A stretch of DNA of 6,542 nt from Syntrophomonadaceae bacterium (lineage in GTDB: Bacteria > Bacillota > Syntrophomonadia > Syntrophomonadales > Syntrophomonadaceae). Positions 6,197 through 6,542 of this stretch are shown here, in pieces (the stretch's first letter is position 1; each line of letters starts with the position of its first letter). The translations under genes and the position numbers were made by a program. The stretch is taken from contig JAQVWB010000117.1 in NCBI GenBank assembly GCA_028698695.1, positions 1 through 6,542 on the forward strand, read 5' to 3'. The notes under the pieces are model-generated. The model was not told the origin of the DNA. It ran no database searches and saw only the letters and a program-made list of their open reading frames with translations.

Positions 6197-6297
6197 TAAA
6201 GACTTCGGCTTTTTTATTAAGGCCAATGCTCAAGTAGTCTGACAATATTATCCGAAACAACTTCTATAGGGCAAACCCAATATATTATATGTATATT

Positions 6298-6542
6298 CTA
6301 ATCCAAGCCCTGAGTGATATTTTTTACTGCCATCAGATACTCTTTTTGATTTCCCTCTCCCAGTAATCCGTATAACCTGGCGTTAAATTCATTGGCAATG
6401 GCAGTAACTTTTTCAGCTACTTCCCGACCGCGTTTGGTAATTAAAACTCTAATCGCCCGTCTGTCCTGTGGATCCAATTGTCTTTCCACCAGTTCGTCCT
6501 TTTCCAGTTTATCAACCAACACCGTCATGGAAGAACTGTCAA
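6298..6542 (-). CDS. MarR-family transcriptional regulator, N-terminus cut by window edge
   Basis: The visible 80 residues are the C-terminal part of a MarR winged-helix DNA-binding protein. The run from DSSSMTVLVDKLEKDELVER is the recognition helix and following turn, and DPQDRRAIRVLITKRG is the wing with the conserved D-x-R-R pattern; the rest, up to ITQGLD, is the dimerisation helix. The reading frame stays open to base 6542, so the internal ATG at 6528 is not the start: it lies inside the recognition helix. About 60-70 N-terminal residues are missing. The ligand and targets cannot be known from this part. It might regulate genes upstream of it (outside the window); nothing visible ties it to speD or the quinone operon, which have their own promoters. 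Confidence 0.9.
   Translation of the reverse strand, partial: DSSSMTVLVDKLEKDELVERQLDPQDRRAIRVLITKRGREVAEKVTAIANEFNARLYGLLGEGNQKEYLMAVKNITQGLD

Noticed and set aside
6200..6240. Hairpin after marR (AGACT/AGTCT with an inner GGC/GCC) as the marR terminator
   Set aside because: The stem is broken by a large unequal internal loop, and the following tract is only TTTATT running into the speD -35 box, so it is too weak to call.
6247..6274. Second promoter before speD (TTGCCC-16-GATAAT, minus strand)
   Set aside because: Matches are partial, and a much better promoter lies closer to the gene.
1..6542. CRISPR arrays, insertion sequences, tRNA/rRNA genes, prophage or defence genes
   Set aside because: No spaced repeats, transposase-like frames, cloverleaf sequences or other mobile features were seen by eye; the window is nearly filled by housekeeping genes.

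Overview
The window is a compact stretch of bacterial chromosome in which every credible gene lies on the minus strand. Strong AAGGAGG-type ribosome binding sites, sigma-A-like promoters, frequent TTG/GTG starts, moderate AT-richness and an isoprenoid-quinone gene set suggest an anaerobic or fermentative Gram-positive of the Clostridia/Bacillota, perhaps of the Syntrophomonas/Desulfotomaculum kind. That placement is inference from style and gene content; no rRNA or species marker is present.

In transcription order (right to left): the 3' part of a MarR-family regulator (6298-6542, cut by the window edge); speD, the pyruvoyl S-adenosylmethionine decarboxylase (5714-6094), with its own good promoter (6169-6196) and a strong intrinsic terminator (about 5616-5667); then a quinone operon starting at an extended -10 promoter (5567-5575). 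The operon reads: a divergent polyprenyl-synthase-like protein resembling HepS (4672-5421), a terminator-like hairpin (4611-4656), ubiD (3137-4585), a UbiA-type prenyltransferase overlapping it (2293-3156), ubiX (1680-2264), hepT (639-1607, perhaps with an extra internal promoter at 1638-1666), and tatC (1-621, C-terminus off the window).

How the genes fit together: HepT, probably with the HepS-like protein, makes the long all-trans polyprenyl diphosphate. The UbiA-type enzyme attaches it to an aromatic carboxylic acid. UbiX makes prenylated FMN, and UbiD uses that cofactor to decarboxylate the ring. Since no men genes or ubiE-type methyltransferase are seen here, and UbiA/UbiD/UbiX homologues serve the late steps of the futalosine (Mqn) route, menaquinone synthesis by that route is the best guess. 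TatC, the Tat translocase core, follows at the end and may be co-expressed because quinone-linked redox enzymes are often Tat substrates.

The most interesting item is the HepS-like protein. It aligns over its length with the HepT of the same operon but has lost the first two aspartates of both catalytic DDxxD motifs, so it looks like a non-catalytic partner subunit separated from its partner by three decarboxylase/prenyltransferase genes.
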